NCBI GenBank assembly: GCA_013146195.2
Contig: CM028379.1
Location: 110,106,168-110,170,167, forward strand
Origin: Codonopsis lanceolata
Lineage: Eukaryota; Streptophyta; Magnoliopsida; Asterales; Campanulaceae
Length of the DNA stretch: 64,000 bases
Direction of reading: 5' to 3'
Part shown: piece after piece, positions 32,001 through 46,340 of the stretch
Layout: each line of letters begins with the position of its first letter
How positions within the stretch are numbered: position 1 is the stretch's first letter
Made by a program: the position numbers and the translations under genes
The notes under the pieces: model-generated
What the model was told of the DNA's origin: nothing
Databases searched by the model: none
Seen by the model: the letters and a program-made list of their open reading frames with translations, nothing else

Positions 32001-35000
32001 GCAGAAGGCAATAGATGATTGGCTACCAATCACATCATCAAGGAATGCAAAATGGTGGTACTCTGCATTTCACAACGTCACGGCCATGGTTGAGCTGGAG
32101 TCCTCGGTCTTCCCTATGCTATGACAAATCTTGGATGGCATTACGTCTCATGGATTTTTGAAGTTAAAATTCTTTTAGAATTACAATTAAATAGAGTCCT
32201 AATACACTAACACAACCTTTTTTATGGTAAATTCGGGGACTGGTGTGGTTATTCTGATCCTATCATGGGTAATAACATTGTACACTCTATGGCAAATGGT
32301 TGAATGGCATGAAATGGTTCCAAAAAATCGGTTCGACAGATACCATGAACTAGGGCAGCATGCTTTTGGCGAAAAGCTCGGTCTATATATCGTGGTGCCC
32401 CAACAGTTGATCTGTGAAGTAGGTGTAAACATTGTATATATGGTTACTGGTGGGACATCACTGAAGAAGTTTCATAATACTGTGTGTAAAGACTGCAAAT
32501 AAATCAAAACTTCCTATTTCATTATGATCTTTGCTTCTGTCCATTTTGTACTCTCTCACCTTCCCAACTTCAACTCCATCTCCGGTGTCTCTTTGGCGGC
32601 AATCATGTCTTATAGTGTTTACGCTAGGAAAATGTGGTCATGGAACCAAAAAGAAAAACTTCCGCATGTGCCTTTTTACCCTTTTTAATTATTTTCTTCT
32701 CGGTTATGGTGTGTTCATATGTATCATAAAATTCGCTTTTATATTCAACTAGTCAAGTGCACGCTGGTTGCACGCATGTTGCACGTATGTTGCATGTTGC
32801 ATGTGTTGTCAATGATTTTTTTAATGATTCTTCTCGCTTATGGTGTGTTCATATGTTGCACGCATGTTGCACGATGTTGCAGAGGAGAGAAGGCAATAGA
32901 TGATTGGCTACCAATCACATCATCAAGGAATGCAAAATGGTGGTACTCGCATTTCACAACGTCCACGGCCATGGTTGGAGCTGAGTCCTCGGTCTTCCCT
33001 ATGCTATGACAAATCTTGGATGGCATTACGTCTCATCATGGATTTTTGAAGTTAAAATTCTTTTAGAATTACAATTAAATAGAGTCCTAATACACTAACA
33101 CAACCTTTTTTATGGTAAATTCGGGGACTGGTGTGGTTATTCTGATCCTATCATGGGTAATAACATTGTACACTCTATGGCAAATGGTTGAATGGCATGA
33201 AATGGTTCCAAAAAATCGGTTCGACAGATACCATGAACTAGGGCAGCATGCTTTTGGCGAAAAGCTCGGTCTATATATCGTGGTGCCCCAACAGTTGATC
33301 TGTGAAGTAGGTGTAAACATTGTATATATGGTTACTGGTGGGACATCACTGAAGAAGTTTCATAATACTGTGTGTAAAGACTGCAAATAAATCAAAACTT
33401 CCTATTTCATTATGATCTTTGCTTCTGTCCATTTTGTACTCTCTCACCTTCCCAACTTCAACTCCATCTCCGGTGTCTCTTTGGCAGCATGTCTTATAGT
33501 GTTTACGCTTAGGAAAATGTGGTCATGGAACCGAAAAAGAAAAACTTCCGTACATGCCTTTTTACCCTTTTTAATTATTTTCTTCTCAGTTATGGTGTGT
33601 TCATATGTATCATAAAATTCGCTTTTATATTCAACTAGTCAAGTGCACGCGGGTTGCACGCATGTTGCACGTATGTTGCACGCATGTTGCATGTGTTGTC
33701 AATGATTTTTTTTAATGATTCTTCTCAGTTATGGTGTGTTCATATGTTGCACGCATGTTGCACGTATGTTGCACGCATGTTGCAGGATGAGAGGACGGCG
33801 GAGCAGAAGGCAATAGATGATTGGCTACCAATCACATCATCAAGGAATGCAAAATGGTGGTACTCGCATTTCACAACGTCCACGGCCATGGTTGAGCCGG
33901 AGTCCTCGGTCTTCCCTATGCTATGACAAATCTTGGATGGCATTACGTCCTCATGGATTTTTGAAGTTAAAATTCTTTTAGAATTACAATTAAATAGAGT
34001 CCTAATACACTAACACAACCTTTTTTATGGTAAATGGTAAATTCGGGGACTGTGTGGTTATTCTGATCCTATCATGGGTAATAACATTGTACACTCTATG
34101 GCAAATGGTTGAATGGCATGAAATGGTTCCAAAAAATCGGTTCGACAGATACCATGAACTAGGGCAGCATGCTTTTGGCGAAAAGCTCGGTCTATATATC
34201 GTGGTGCCCCAACAGTTGATCTGTAGTAGGTGTAAACATTGTATATATGGTTACCGGTGGGACATCATTGAAGAAGTTTCATAATACTGTGTGTAAAGAC
34301 TGCAAATAAATCAAAACTTCCTATTTCATTATGATCTTTGCTTCTGTCCATTTTGTACTCTCTCACCTTCCCAACTTCAACTCCATCTCCTGTGTCTCTT
34401 TGGCGTCATGTCTTATAGTGTTTACGCTAGGAAAATGTGGTCATGGAACCGAAAAAGAAAAACTTCCGCATGTGCCTTTTTACCCTTTTTAATTATTTTC
34501 TTCTCGCTTATGGTGTGTTCATATGTATCATAAAATTCGCTTTTATATTCAACTAGTCAAGTGCACGCGGGTTGCACGCATGTTGCACGCATGTTGCATG
34601 TGTTGTCAATGATTTTTTTTAATGATTCTTCTCAGTTATGGTGTGTTCATATGTTGCACGCATGTTGCACGATGTTGCACGCATGTTGCAGAGGACGGCG
34701 GAGCGAAGGCAATAGATGATTGGCTACCAATCACATCATCAAGGAATGCAAAATGGTGGTACTCGCATTTCACAACGCCACGGCCATGGTTGGAGCCGAG
34801 TCCTCGCCTTCCCTATGCTATGACAAATCTTGGATGGCATTACGCCTCATGGATTTTTGAAGTTAAAATTCTTTTAGAATTACAATTAAATAGAGTCCTA
34901 ATACACTAACACAACCTTTTTTATGGTAAATTCGGGGACTGGTGTGGTTATTCGATCCTATCATGGGTAATAACATTGTACACTCTATGGCAAATGGTTG

Positions 35001-38000
35001 AATGGCATGAAATGGTTCCAAAAAATCGGTTCGACAGATACCATGAACTAGGGCAGCATGCTTTTGGCGAAAAGCTCGGTCTATATATCGTGGTGCCCCA
35101 ACAGTTGATCTGTGAAGTAGGTGTAAACATTGTATATATGGTTACTTGGTGGGACATCACGAAGAAGTTTCATAATACTGTGTAAAGACCGCAAATAAAT
35201 CAAAACTTCCTATTTCATTATGATCTTTGCTTCGTCCATTTTGTACTCTCTCACCTTCCCAACTTCAACTCCATCTCCTGTCTCTTTGGCGCAATCATGT
35301 CTTATAGTGTTTACGCTAGGAAAATGTGGTCATGGAACCGAAAAAGAAAAACTTCCGCATGTGCCTTTTTACCCTTTTTAATTATTTTCTTCTCAATTAT
35401 GGTGTGTTCATATGTATCATAAAATTCGCTTTTATATTCAACTAGTCAAGTGCACGCGGGTTGCACGCATGTTGCACGTATGTTGCACGCATGTTGCATG
35501 TGTTGTCAATGATTTTTTTTAATGATTCTTCTCAGTTATGGTGTGTTCATATGTTGCACGCATGTTGCACGTATGTTGCACGCATGTTGCAGGATGAGAG
35601 GACGGCGGAGCAGAAGGCAATAGATGATTGGCTACCAATCACATCATCAAGGAATGCAAAATGGTGGTACTCTGCATTTCACAACGTCCACGGCCATGGT
35701 TGAGCCGAGTCCTCGCCTTCCCTATGCTATGACAAATCTTGGATGGCATTACGTCTCATGGATTTTTGAAGTTAAAATTCTTTTAGAATTACAATTAAAT
35801 AGAGTCCTAATACACTAACACAACCTTTTTTTATGGTAAATTCAGGGGACCTGGTGTGGTTATTCTGATCCTATCATGGGTAATAACATTGTACACTCTA
35901 TGGCAAATGGTTGAATGGCATGAAATGGTTCCAAAAAATCGGTTCGACAGATACCATGAACTAGGGCAGCATGCTTTTGGCGAAAAGCTCGGTCTATATA
36001 TCGTGGTGCCCCAACAGGTTGATCGTGAAGTAGGTGTAAACATTGTATATATGGTTACTGGTGGGACATCACTGAAGAAGTTTCATAATACTGTGTGTAA
36101 AGACTGCAAATAAATCAAAACTTCCTATTTCATTATGATCTTTGCTTCTGTCCATTTTGTACTCTCTCACCTTCCCAACTTCAACTCCATCTCCGGTGTC
36201 TCTTTGGCAGCTGCAGTCATGTCTTATAGTGTTTACGCTAGGAAAATGTGGTCATGGAACCAATAAAAGAAAAACTTCCGCATGTGCCTTTTTACCCTTT
36301 TTAATTATTTTCTTCTCAGTTATGGTGTGTTCATATGTATCATAAAATTCGCTTTTATATTCAACTAGTCAAGTGCACGCTGGTTGCACGCATGTTGCAC
36401 GTATGTTGCACGCATGTTGCATGTGTTGTCAATGATTTTTTTTAATGATTCTTCTCAGTTATGGTGTGTTCATATGTTGCACGCATGTTGCACGTATGTT
36501 GCACGCATGTTGCAGGATGAGAGGACGGCGAGCGGGCAATAGATGATTGGCTACCAATCACATCATCAAGGAATGCAAAATGGTGGTACTCGCATTTCAC
36601 AACGCCACGGCCATGGTTGGAGCCGGAGTCCTCGCCTTCCCTATGCTATGACAAATCTTGGATGGCATTACGCCTCATGGATTTTTGAAGTTAAAATTCT
36701 TTTAGAATTACAATTAAATAGAGTCCTAATACACTAACACAACCTTTTTTATGGTAAATTTGGGGACCCGTGTGGTTATTCTCGATCCTATCATGGGTAA
36801 TAACATTGTACACTCTATGGCAAATGGTTGAATGGCATGAAATGGTTCCAAAAAATCGGTTCGACAGATACCATGAACTAGGGCAGCATGCTTTTGGCGA
36901 AAAGCTCGGTCTATATATCGTGGTGCCCCAACAGTTGATCTGTGAAGTAGGTGTAAACATAGTATATATGGTTACCGGTGGGACATCACTGAAGAAGTTT
37001 CATAATACTGTGTGTAAAGACTGCAAATAAATCAAAACTTCCTATTTCATTATGATCTTTGCTTCTGTCCATTTTGTACTCTCTCACCTTCCCAACTTCA
37101 ACTCCATCTCCGGTGTCTCTTTGGCACCGCAATCATGTCTTATAGTGTTTACGCTTAGGAAAATGTGGTCATGGAACCAAAAAAAGAAAAACTTCCGCAT
37201 GTGCCTTTTTACCCTTTTTAATTATTTTCTTCTCAGTTATGGTGTGTTCATATGTATCATAAAATTCGCTTTTATATTCAACTAGTCAAGTGCACGCTGG
37301 TTGCACGCATGTTGCACGTATGTTGCACGCATGTTGCATGTGTTGTCAATGATTTTTTTTAATGATTCTTCTCAGTTATGGTGTGTTCATATGTTGCACG
37401 TATGTTGCACGCATGTTGCAGGATGAGAGGACGGCGGAGCAGAAGGCAATAGATGATTGGCTACCAATCACATCATCAAGGAATGCAAAATGGTGGTACT
37501 CTGCATTTCACAACGTCACGGCCATGGTTGAGCCGAGTCCTCGCCTTCCCTATGCTATGACAAATCTTGGATGGCATTACGTCTCATGGATTTTTGAAGT
37601 TAAAATTCTTTTAGAATTACAATTAAATAGAGTCCTAATACACTAACACAACCTTTTTTATGGTAAATTCAGGGTACCTAGTGTGGTTATTCTGATCCTA
37701 TCATGGGTAATAACATTGTACACTCTATGGCAAATGGTTGAATGGCATGAAATGGTTCCAAAAAATCGGTTCGACAGATACCATGAACTAGGGCAGCATG
37801 CTTTTGGCGAAAAGCTCGGTCTATATATCGTGGTGCCCCAACAGTTGATCTGTGAAGTAGGTGTAAACATTGTATATATGGTTACTGGTGGGACATCACT
37901 TAAGAAGTTTCATAATACTGTGTGTAAAGACTGCAAATAAATCAAAACTTCCTATTTCATTATGATCTTTGCTTCTGTCCATTTTGTACTCTCTCACCTT

Positions 38001-41000
38001 CCCAACTTCAACTCCATCTCCGGTGTCTCTTTGGCAATCATGTCTTATAGTGTTTACGCTTAGGAAAATGTGGTCATGGAACCAAAAAAGAAAAACTTCC
38101 GCATGTGCCTTTTTACCCTTTTTAATTATTTTCTTCTCAGTTATGGTGTGTTCATATGTATCATAAAATTCGCTTTTATATTCAACTAGTCAAGTGCACG
38201 CGGGTTGCACGCATGTTGCACGTATGTTGCACGCATGTTGCATGTGTTGTCAATGATTTTTTTTAATGATTCTTCTCAGTTATGGTGTGTTCATATGTTG
38301 CACGCATGTTGCACGTATGTTGCACGCATGTTGCAGGATGAGAGGACGGCGGAGCAGAAGGCAATAGATGATTGGCTACCAATCACATCATCAAGGAATG
38401 CAAAATGGTGGTACTCTGCATTTCACAACGTCACGGCCATGGTTGAGCCGAGTCCTCGCCTTCCCTATGCTATGACAAATCTTGGATGGCATTACGTCTC
38501 ATGGATTTTTGAAGTTAAAATTCTTTTAGAATTACAATTAAATAGAGTCCTAATACACTAACACAACCTTTTTTTATGGTAAATTCAGGGGACCTGGTGT
38601 GGTTATTCTGATCCTATCATGGGTAATAACATTGTACACTCTATGGCAAATGGTTGAATGGCATGAAATGGTTCCAAAAAATCGGTTCGACAGATACCAT
38701 GAACTAGGGCAGCATGCTTTTGGCGAAAAGCTCGGTCTATATATCGTGGTGCCCCAACAGTTGATCTGTGAAGTAGGTGTAAACATTGTATATATGGTTA
38801 CTGGTGGGACATCACTGAAGAAGTTTCATAATACTGTGTGTAAAGACTGCAAATAAATCAAAACTTCCTATTTCATTATGATCTTTGCTTCTGTCCATTT
38901 TGTACTCTCTCACCTTCCCAACTTCAACTCCATCTCCGGTGTCTCTTTGGCAGCTGCAGTCATGTCTTATAGTGTTTACGCTAGGAAAATGTGGTCATGG
39001 AACCAAAAAAAGAAAAACTTCCGCATGTGCCTTTTTACCCTTTTTAATTATTTTCTTCTCGCTATGGTGTGTTCATATGTATCATAAAATTCGCTTTTAT
39101 ATTCAACTAGTCAAGTGCACGCTTGCGCATGTTGCACGTATGTTGCACGCATGTTGCATGTGTTGTCAATGATTTTTTTTAATGATTCTTCTCAGTTATG
39201 GTGTGTTCATATGTTGCACGCATGTTGCACGTATGTTGCACGCATGTTGCAGGATGAGAGGACGGCGGAGCAGAAGGCAATAGATGATTGGCTACCAATC
39301 ACATCATCAAGGAATGCAAAATGGTGGTACTCTGCATTTCACAACGTCACGGCCATGGTTGGCCGGAGTCCTCGCCTTCCCTATGCTATGACAAATCTTG
39401 GATGGCATTACGCCTCATGGATTTTTGAAGTTAAAATTCTTTTAGAATTACAATTAAATAGAGTCCTAATACACTAACACAACCTTTTTTATGGTAAATT
39501 GGGGACCCGTGTGGTTATTCTGATCCTATCATGGGTAATAACATTGTACACTCTATGGCAAATGGTTGAATGGCATGAAATGGTTCCAAAAAATCGGTTC
39601 GACAGATACCATGAACTAGGGCAGCATGCTTTTGGCGAAAAGCTCGGTCTATATATCGTGGTGCCCCAACAGTTGATCTGTGAAGTAGGTGTAAACATTG
39701 TATATATGGTTACTGGTGGGACATCACTGAAGAAGTTTCATAATACTGTGTGTAAAGACTGCAAATAAATCAAAACTTCCTATTTCATTATGATCTTTGC
39801 TTCTGTCCATTTTGTACTCTCTCACCTTCCCAACTTCAACTCCATCTCCGGTGTCTCTTTGTCAGCTGCAGTCATGTCTTATAGTGTTTACGCTTAGGAA
39901 AATGTGGTCATGGAACCGAAAAAGAAAAACTTCCGTACATGTGCCTTTTTACCCTTTTTAATTATTTTCTTCTCAGTTATGGTGTGTTCATATGTATCAT
40001 AAAATTCGCTTTTATATTCAACTAGTCAAGTGCACGCGGGTTGCACGCATGTTGCATGTGTTGTCAATGATTTTTTTTAATGATTCTTCTCAGTTATGGT
40101 GTGTTCATATGTTGCACGCATGTTGCACGTATGTTGCACGCATGTTGCAGGATGAGAGGACGGCGGAGCAAAAGGCAATAGATGATTGGCTACCAATCAC
40201 ATCATCAAGGAATGCAAAATGGTGGTACTCGCATTTCACAACGCCACGGCCATGGTTGAGCCGGAGTCCTCGCCTTCCCTATGCTATGACAAATCTTGGA
40301 TGGCATTACGCCTCATGGATTTTTGAAGTTAAAATTCTTTTAGAATTACAATTAAATAGAGTCCTAATACACTAACACAACCTTTTTTTATGGTAAATTC
40401 GGGGACCCGTGTGGTTATTCTGATCCTATCATGGGTAATAACATTGTACACTCTATGGCAAATGGTTGAATGGCATGAAATGGTTCCAAAAAATCGGTTC
40501 GACAGATACCATGAACTAGGGCAGCATGCTTTTGGCGAAAAGCTCGGTCTATATATCGTGGTGCCCCAACAGTTGATCTGTGAAGTAGGTGTAAACATTG
40601 TATATATGGTTACTGGTGGGACATCACTGAAGAAGTTTCATAATACTGTGTGTAAAGACTGCAAATAAATCAAAACTTCCTATTTCATTATGATCTTTGC
40701 TTCTGTCCATTTTGTACTCTCTCACCTTCCCAACTTCAACTCCATCTCCGGTGTCTCTTTGGCAATCATGTCTTATAGTGTTTACGCTTAGGAAAATGTG
40801 GTCATGGAACCAAAAAAAGAAAAACTTCCGCATGTGCCTTTTTACCCTTTTTAATTATTTTCTTCTCAGTTATGGTGTGTTCATATGTATCATAAAATTC
40901 GCTTTTATATTCAACTAGTCAAGTGCACGCGGGTTGCACGCATGTTGCACGCATGTTGCATGTGTTGTCAATGATTTTTTTTAATGATTCTTCTCAGTTA

Positions 41001-42174
41001 TGGTGTGTTCATATGTTGCACGTATGTTGCACGCATGTTGCAAGATGAGAGGACGGCAGAGCAGAAGGCAATAGATGATTGGCTACCAATCACATCATCA
41101 AGGAATGCAAAATGGTGGTACTCTGCATTTCACAACGTCACGGCCATGGTTGAGCCGAGTCCTCGCCTTCCCTATGCTATGACAAATCTTGGATGGCATT
41201 ACGTCTCATGGATTTTTGAAGTTAAAATTCTTTTAGAATTGCAATTAAATAGAGTCCTAATACACTAACACAACCTTTTTTTATGGTAAATTAAGGGGAC
41301 CTGGTGTGGTTATTCTGATACTATCATGGGTAATAACATTGTACACTATATGGCAAATGGTTGAATGGCATGAAATGGTTCCAAAAAATCGGTTCGACAG
41401 ATACCATGAACTAGGGCAGCATGCTTTTGGCGAAAAGCTCGGTCTATATATCGTGGTGCCCCAACAGTTGATCTGTGAAGTAGGTGTAAACATTGTATAT
41501 ATGGTTACCGGTGGGACATCACTGAAGAAGTTTCATAATACTGTGTGTAAAGACTGCAAATAAATCAAAACTTCCTATTTCATTATGATCTTTGCTTCTG
41601 TCCATTTTGTACTCTCTCACCTTCCCAACTTCAACTCCATCTCCTGTCTCTTTGGCATCATGTCTTATAGTGTTTACGCTAGGAAAATGTGGTCATGGAA
41701 CCGAAAAAGAAAAACTTTCCGCATGTGCCTTTTTACCCTTTTTAATTATTTTCTTCTCAGTTATGGTGTGTTCATATGTATCATAAAATTCGCTTTTATA
41801 TTCAACTAGTCAAGTGCACGCGGGTTGCACGCATGTTGCACGCATGTTGCATGTGTTGTCAATGATTTTTTTTAATGATTCTTCTCAGTTATGGTGTGTT
41901 CATATGTTGCACGCATGTTGCAGGATGAGAGGACGGCGGAGCAGAAGGCAATAGATGATTGGCTACCAATCACATCATCAAGGAATGCAAAATGGTGGTA
42001 CTCATTTCACAACGCCACGGCCATGGTTGAGCCGAGTCCTCGGTCCTTCCCTATGCTATGACAAATCTTGGATGGCATTACGTCTCATGGATTTTTGAAG
42101 TTAAAATTCTTTTAGAATTACAATTAAATAGAGTCCTAATACACTAACACAACCTTTTTTTATGGTAAATTCAG

Positions 42175-42667
42175 GGGACCTGGTGTGGTTATTCTGATCC
42201 TATCATGGGTAATAACATTGTACACTCTATGGCAAATGGTTGAATGGCATGAAATGGTTCCAAAAAATCGGTTCGACAGATACCATGAACTAGGGCAGCA
42301 TGCTTTTGGCGAAAAGCTCGGTCTATATATCGTGGTGCCCCAACAGTTGATCTGTGAAGTAGGTGTAAACATTGTATATATGGTTACCGGTGGGACATCA
42401 CTGAAGAAGTTTCATAATACTGTGTGTAAAGACTGCAAAGAAATCAAAACTTCCTATTTCATTATGATCTTTGCTTCTGTCCATTTTGTACTCTCTCACC
42501 TTCCCAACTTCAACTCCATCTCCTGTCTCTTTGGCCGCATCATGTCTTATAGTGTTTACGCTAGGAAAATGTGGTCATGGAACCGAAAAAGAAAAACTTC
42601 CGTATGTGCCTTTTTACCCTTTTTAATTATTTTCTTCTCAGTTATGGTGTGTTCATATGTATCATAA
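42175..42667 (+). pseudogene. LHT repeat copy lacking the in-frame stop
   Basis: At 42440 this copy has G where the others have T, so the codon after CKDCK is GAA (Glu) rather than TAA. The exon is open from 42185 to 42667, about 160 codons, covering three membrane segments and the NFNSIS loop. Its upstream exon (about 41925-42070) has small indels, so a complete spliced product is still unlikely. Either it keeps the ancestral codon or it reflects a sequencing or reversion event. Confidence 0.8.
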
Positions 42668-44902
42668 AATTCGCTTTTATATTCAACTAGTCAAGTGCAC
42701 GTGGTTGCACGCATGTTGCACGTATGTTGCACGCATGTTGCATGTGTTGTCAATGATTTTTTTTAATGATTCTTCTCAGTTATGGTGTGTTCATATGTTG
42801 CACGCATGTTGCACGTATGTTGCACGCATGTTGAGAGGCGGAGCGAAGGCAATAGATGATTGGCTACCAATCACATCATCAAGGAATGCAAAATGGTGGT
42901 ACTCGCATTTCACAACGTCCACGGCCATGGTTGAGCTGAGTCCTCGGTCTTCCCTATGCTATGACAAATCTTGGATGGCATTACGTCCTCATGGATTTTT
43001 GAAGTTAAAATTCTTTTAGAATTACAATTAAATAGAGTCCTAATACACTAACACAACCTTTTTTATGGTAAATTCAGGGGACCTGGTGTGGTTATTCTGA
43101 TCCTATCATGGGTAATAACATTGTACACTCTATGGCAAATGGTTGAATGGCATGAAATGGTTCCAAAAAATCGGTTCGACAGATACCATGAACTAGGGCA
43201 GCATGCTTTTGGCGAAAAGCTCGGTCTATATATCGTGGTGCCCCAACAGTTGATCTGTGAAGTAGGTGTAAACATTGTATATATGGTTACTGGTGGGACA
43301 TCACTGAAGAAGTTTCATAATACTGTGTAAAGACTGCAAATAAATCAAAACTTCCTATTTCATTATGATCTTTGCTTCTGTCCATTTTGTACTCTCTCAC
43401 CTTCCCAACTTCAACTCCATCTCCTGTCTCTTTGGCAGCGGTCATGTCTTATAGTGTTTACGCTAGGAAAATGTGGTCATGGAACCAAAAAAAGAAAAAC
43501 TTCCGCATGTGCCTTTTTACCCTTTTTAATTATTTTCTTCTCAGTTATGGTGTGTTCATATGTATCATAAAATTCGCTTTTATATTCAACTAGTCAAGTG
43601 CACGCGGGTTGCACGCATGTTGCACGCATGTTGCATGTGTTGTCAATGATTTTTTTTAATGATTCTTCTCAGTTATGGTGTGTTCATATGTTGCACGCAT
43701 GTTGCACGTATGTTGCACGCATGTTGCAGGATGAGAGGACGGAGCAGAAGGCAATAGATGATTGGCTACCAATCACATCATCAAGGAATGCAAAATGGTG
43801 GTACTCGCATTTCACAACGCCACGGCCATGGTTGAGCCGAGTCCTCGGTCTTCCCTATGCTATGACAAATCTTGGATGGCATTACGTCTCATGGATTTTT
43901 GAAGTTAAAATTCTTTTAGAATTACAATTAAATAGAGTCCTAATACACTAACACAACCTTTTTTTATGGTAAATTCTGGGGACCTGTGTGGTTATTCTGA
44001 TCCTATCATGGGTAATAACATTGTACACTCTATGGCAAATGGTTGAATGGCATGAAATGGTTCCAAAAAATCGGTTCGACAGATACCATGAACTAGGGCA
44101 GCATGCTTTTGGCGAAAAGCTCGGTGGTCTATATATCGTGGTGCCCCAACAGGTTGATCGTGAAGTAGGTGTAAACATTGTATATATGGTTCTTGGTGGG
44201 ACATCACTGAAGAAGTTTCATAATACTGTGTGTAAAGACTGCAAATAAATCAAAACTTCCTATTTCATTATGATCTTTGCTTCTGTCCATTTTGTACTCT
44301 CTCACCTTCCCAACTTCAACTCCATCTCCGGTGTCTCTTTGGGAGCTACAGTTATGTCTTATAGTGTTTACGCTAGGAAAATGTGGTCATGGAACCAAAA
44401 AAGAAAAACTTCCGTCATGTGCCTTTTTACCCTTTTTAATTATTTTCTTCTCAGTTATGGTGTGTTCATATGTATCATAAAATTCGTTTTTATATTCAAC
44501 TAGTCAAGTGCACGCGGGTTGCACGCATGTTGCACGTATGTTGCACGCATGTTGCATGTGTTGTCAATGATTTTTTTTAATGATTCTTCTCAGTTATGGT
44601 GTGTTCATATGTTGCACGCATGTTGCACGTATGTTGCACACATGTTGCAAGATGAGAGGACGGCGGAGCAGAAGGCAATAGATGATTGGCTACCAATCAC
44701 ATCATCAAGGAATGCAAAATGGTGGTACTGCATTTCACAACGTCCACGGCCATGGTTGAGCTGGAGTCCTCGTCTTCCCTATGCTATGACAAATCTTGGA
44801 TGGCATTACGTCTCATGGATTTTTGAAGTTAAAATTCTTTTAGAATTACAATTAAATAGAGTCCTAATACACTAACACAACCTTTTTTTATGGTAAATTA
44901 AG

Positions 44903-45478
44903 GGGACCTGGTGTGGTTATTCTGATCCTATCATGGGTAATAACATTGTACACTCTATGGCAAATGGTTGAATGGCATGAAATGGTTCCAAAAAATCGGT
45001 TCGACAGATACCATGAACTAGGGCAGCATGCTTTTGGCGAAAAGCTCGGTCTATATATCGTGGTGCCCCAACAGTTGATCTGTGAAGTAGGTGTAAACAT
45101 TGTATATATAGTTCTTGGTGGGACATCAGCGAAGAAGTTTCATAATATTGTGTGTAAAGACTGCAAATAAATCAAAACTTCCTATTTCATTATGATCTTT
45201 GCTTCTGTCCATTTTGTACTCTCTCACCTTCCCAACTTCAACTCCATCTCCGGTGTCTCTTTGGCAACTGCAGTCATGTCTTATAGTGTTTACGCTAGGA
45301 AAATATGGTCATGGAACCAGTCGAAAAAGAAAAAATTACGTACAGGCCTTTTTACCCTTTTTAATTATTTTCTTCTCAGTTATGGTGTGTTCATTTGTAT
45401 CATAAAATTCGCTTTTATATTCAACTAGTCAAGTGCACGCGGGTTGCACGTATGTTGCACGCATGTTGCATGTGTTGT
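44903..45478 (+). pseudogene. Last LHT repeat copy, cut by element C
   Basis: The larger exon from 44903 is followed by the usual non-coding part, which stops at ...GCATGTGTTGT, where other units continue with CAATGATTTTT. The next bases are the TG of the element C LTR. This copy carries the CAGTCGAAAAAG and GTACAGG variants found in the left part of the array, unlike its immediate neighbours. Confidence 0.85.
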
Positions 45479-46340
45479 TGATCGATGTTTTATTTTTATC
45501 TATTTCCTTGCAAGTGTACAAGACTATTATAGAATAGACTCGGAAGCAAGGGTCGAACCCACAGAGACAAGTGATCACGAACAGTGCGAATTATAGATAG
45601 CAAATTATTAACCTAAGGGGGTTTTTATGTTTAATTCTACTCTAAATTACTAGTTATAGATGTTTAACTAATTAGACAAGTAATAAGAGATATGAAGATC
45701 TTATGGTGAGTGGAAATCTAGGATTACGGGTTTCACTTATATCTCCTTTATGTTCAATTCATAAAAATGTCATTCAATGTCTTGGGTTCGTTCACTAAAA
45801 ATAGATATAGTCGTTGAACAATTGGTTCGACCTCCATCCCATAAAATTCACCCATTCTATATCCTAAGCACGAGGAACTATCAATCTAGTGTCACCTAGA
45901 TCATGTAAGAACTGGTCCTAACTTATCACTCTCGTGCTTCGATAGGTCCAATTTATTGTGTTGGTGAGCCGTACGACATATGCACTTGGTCATGCGGTTA
46001 TCCGCACCTCTAAGCCTTTATTATTTGCGATTACATTCATTTGTTCAAAGCAAAATAATATAGGGATTGATAAACAACACAATCAACAAGCATTGAATAA
46101 ACATATATATATGAATCAAAACATAAATTCGATACAAATTACCTCCCACCTCCTAGATTAGGGATGATTTAGTTCATCATAGACGATGAACAGCACATGA
46201 AGATGATGGAAGACATGATTTGATCTTCAATTCTTGAAATTACAAAACCTAACTATGTTATACAATCTAAAACTACCTAAAATCTATGTAAAGAGAGCTT
46301 CCAGCCGTCCTCCTTATGCTTAGGCTCGGCATCTGACTTC

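Larger units (their letters stand above)
21149..45478 (+). repeat. Tandem array of about 27 LHT transporter gene fragments, period about 906 bp
   Basis: Each unit holds, in order, a non-coding stretch with an 11-bp minisatellite, an exon of 155 nt, a 100-bp intron, and an exon of about 370 nt. All belong to the N-terminal half of a lysine/histidine transporter of the AAAP family (Aa_trans domain). Signatures are WLPITSSRNAKWWYSAFHNV, GAGVLSLPYAM, VITLYTLWQMVE, RFDRYHELGQHAFGEKLG and HFVLSHLPNFNSISGVSLAA. The larger exon starts at about 21347, 22281, 23180, 24089, 25008, 25926, 26820, 27726, 28625, 29531, 30420, 31338, 32235, 33123, 34045, 34934, 35846, 36762, 37673, 38589, 39501, 40401, 41296, 42175, 43078, 43978 and 44903. 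All copies face the same way. Only about 175 of the family's roughly 440 residues are present; the match ends just after AAVMS. Nearly every copy has a TAA in the larger exon, so no functional carrier is encoded. Confidence 0.95.

Noticed and set aside
21980..44875. Open frames running from the minisatellite through the first exon into the intron (ending LNRVLIH)
   Set aside because: They read through the intron; the splice sites and family homology show that the exon ends at LGW. The Cys/His-rich N-terminal part is translated minisatellite.
21332..45126. Recurrent minus-strand frames of about 70 codons in every array unit
   Set aside because: They are antisense shadows of the well-conserved LHT exon and match no family.
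21149..45478. A cluster of functional tandem transporter genes
   Set aside because: Each unit lacks more than half the protein, has no promoter or full first exon that I can identify, and nearly all carry an in-frame stop.
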